Assembly: GCA_050251575.1 (NCBI GenBank)
Contig: JBFWMP010000159.1
Location: forward strand, 1 to 6,432
Length of the DNA stretch: 6,432 nucleotides
Source of the DNA: X23 sp050251575
GTDB lineage: Bacteria > Bacillota > Clostridia > SK-Y3
Direction of reading: 5' to 3'
Part shown: positions 5,826 to 6,432 of the stretch, one piece after another
How positions within the stretch are numbered: position 1 is the first letter of the stretch
Layout: every line of letters begins with the position of its first letter
Program-made: the position numbers and the translations under genes
Notes under the pieces: model-generated
Databases searched by the model: none
Told to the model about the DNA's origin: nothing
The model's input: the letters and a program-made list of their open reading frames with translations, nothing else

Positions 5826-6289
5826 TGAGACGAATAACTCCACAAGAATTCATCAGAAAATGCAGTATTGCTGAAAATATTTTTAGCGCTGGAATGCTTC
5901 AGGCTAAAATGGACATTGGCAATTTTGCAGTTGATTTATTTCAGAAATCATTTCAAGCTGAAAAAGTTCAAGGAGGAGAAACTTCATCTTGGGCTCCAAG
6001 GAAAAAGCCTTATCCTTGGTTTATAATGCAAAAAACAGGAAACCTGAAAGCATCAATAAATTGGGAGCTTACACCAGGTCTAGGCCTAAGAGTTTTGACT
6101 GATTGCAAATACGCTCAGTTTCATAATGATTTTAACCTAGTTCCTCCACAATATAGCAACAATAGGTTTTACACAGACTGGAAAGGAGGAGCTTGGCAAA
6201 GGAATCAATATTCAGACCTACCAATAACACAGAGGCAATTTAGAGGTCACTCAAGCTTTTTGGACAGGTTCATAGAGCGAAGAATATAG
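5825..6289 (+). CDS. Phage virion morphogenesis protein, Mu gpG-like
   Basis: The 154-residue protein carries the pattern of the virion-morphogenesis family (Mu gpG, P2 gpS relatives). It has W-x-P at 56-58, KTGNLKASI (70-78), a DCKYAQFHN segment (93-101), and RQFRGHSSFLD (137-147) near the C-terminus. The family acts at head completion and head-tail joining, and its place right after a gpF-like gene is the canonical Mu order. The start ATG overlaps the upstream TAA. The gene ends in TAG; reading on, the next in-frame stop is a TAA eight codons later (6311-6313), three bases before the following gene. I take the TAG as the real stop because ...DRFIERRI is a natural end for this family. Confidence 0.85.
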   Translation: MRRITPQEFIRKCSIAENIFSAGMLQAKMDIGNFAVDLFQKSFQAEKVQGGETSSWAPRKKPYPWFIMQKTGNLKASINWELTPGLGLRVLTDCKYAQFHNDFNLVPPQYSNNRFYTDWKGGAWQRNQYSDLPITQRQFRGHSSFLDRFIERRI

Positions 6290-6316
6290 ATATTAATGAA
6301 AATCATTTATTAACAA

Positions 6317-6432
6317 ATGGCACTCGTAGACTACGACAAAATATTAAAATTAAAAGCTGAAAGCGCTGCTCTTGGAATTATGTCTATGGCTGAGGTTTAT
6401 AATTCTCTAAAAAAGACGCTTTTAATTATTCC
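6317..6432 (+). CDS. N-terminal part of a further head-operon protein (partial, runs off the window)
   Basis: An ATG at 6317, 27 bases after the gpG-like stop, opens a frame of 38 codons that continues past the window edge. The peptide starts MALVDYDKILKLKAESAALG and continues as predicted amphipathic helix. Leader bases are A/T-rich, as before the other genes. In Mu-type modules the next genes are a protease/scaffold and the major head protein, but too little is visible to choose, and small unknown proteins are common at this place. Confidence 0.7.
   Translation, partial: MALVDYDKILKLKAESAALGIMSMAEVYNSLKKTLLII

Noticed and set aside
1..6432. Genome-wide TAG recoding
   Set aside because: The other genes are long and contain no internal TAG, and the gpG-like gene plausibly ends at TAG. 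The single internal TAG at 115-117 is better treated as a local event.

Overview
The window looks like part of a temperate phage or prophage of a Bacteroidota host. The evidence is A+T-rich DNA, no Shine-Dalgarno sequences before any gene (starts follow A/T-rich leaders), TAnnTTTG-type promoter elements, and recognisable phage genes. Family names come from motif recognition by eye; no search was run. Genus and species cannot be told.

Layout: two divergent gene blocks lie either side of a gene-free stretch of about 1 kb (2732-3724). The leftward block (minus strand, read from 2731 down to 1) is a tightly packed early-type operon. It encodes a protein with two winged-helix regions that is a candidate replication initiator or regulator, a 96-residue unknown protein, a Bro-N/KilA-C antirepressor-type protein with an extra N-terminal domain, and a 150-residue unknown. 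The last of these ends at an amber codon, and the same frame then stays open to the window edge. The rightward block (plus strand, 3725 onward) is a Mu-type head module: DUF935 portal (gp29-like), gpF-like minor head protein, gpG-like virion morphogenesis protein, and the first 38 codons of a further gene.

The gene-free stretch has the shape of an iteron origin. It holds two exact 34-bp direct repeats, a third copy of their 12-bp core, smaller direct and inverted repeats, and then a very A+T-rich segment with three helically spaced GCTTATA motifs. It also carries a good rightward promoter candidate at 3506-3535. A leftward candidate lies just outside it at 2743-2750, beside a 17-bp palindrome that could be an operator.

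My reading is that the leftward operon supplies replication and lysis/lysogeny control, acting on the adjacent origin and promoters, and the rightward operon builds the capsid and connector. No terminase gene lies directly upstream of the portal and no Mu transposase is visible. The combination of Mu-like head genes with a plasmid-like initiator/iteron unit is the most distinctive feature here. The amber-interrupted frame at the left edge is the best single oddity.
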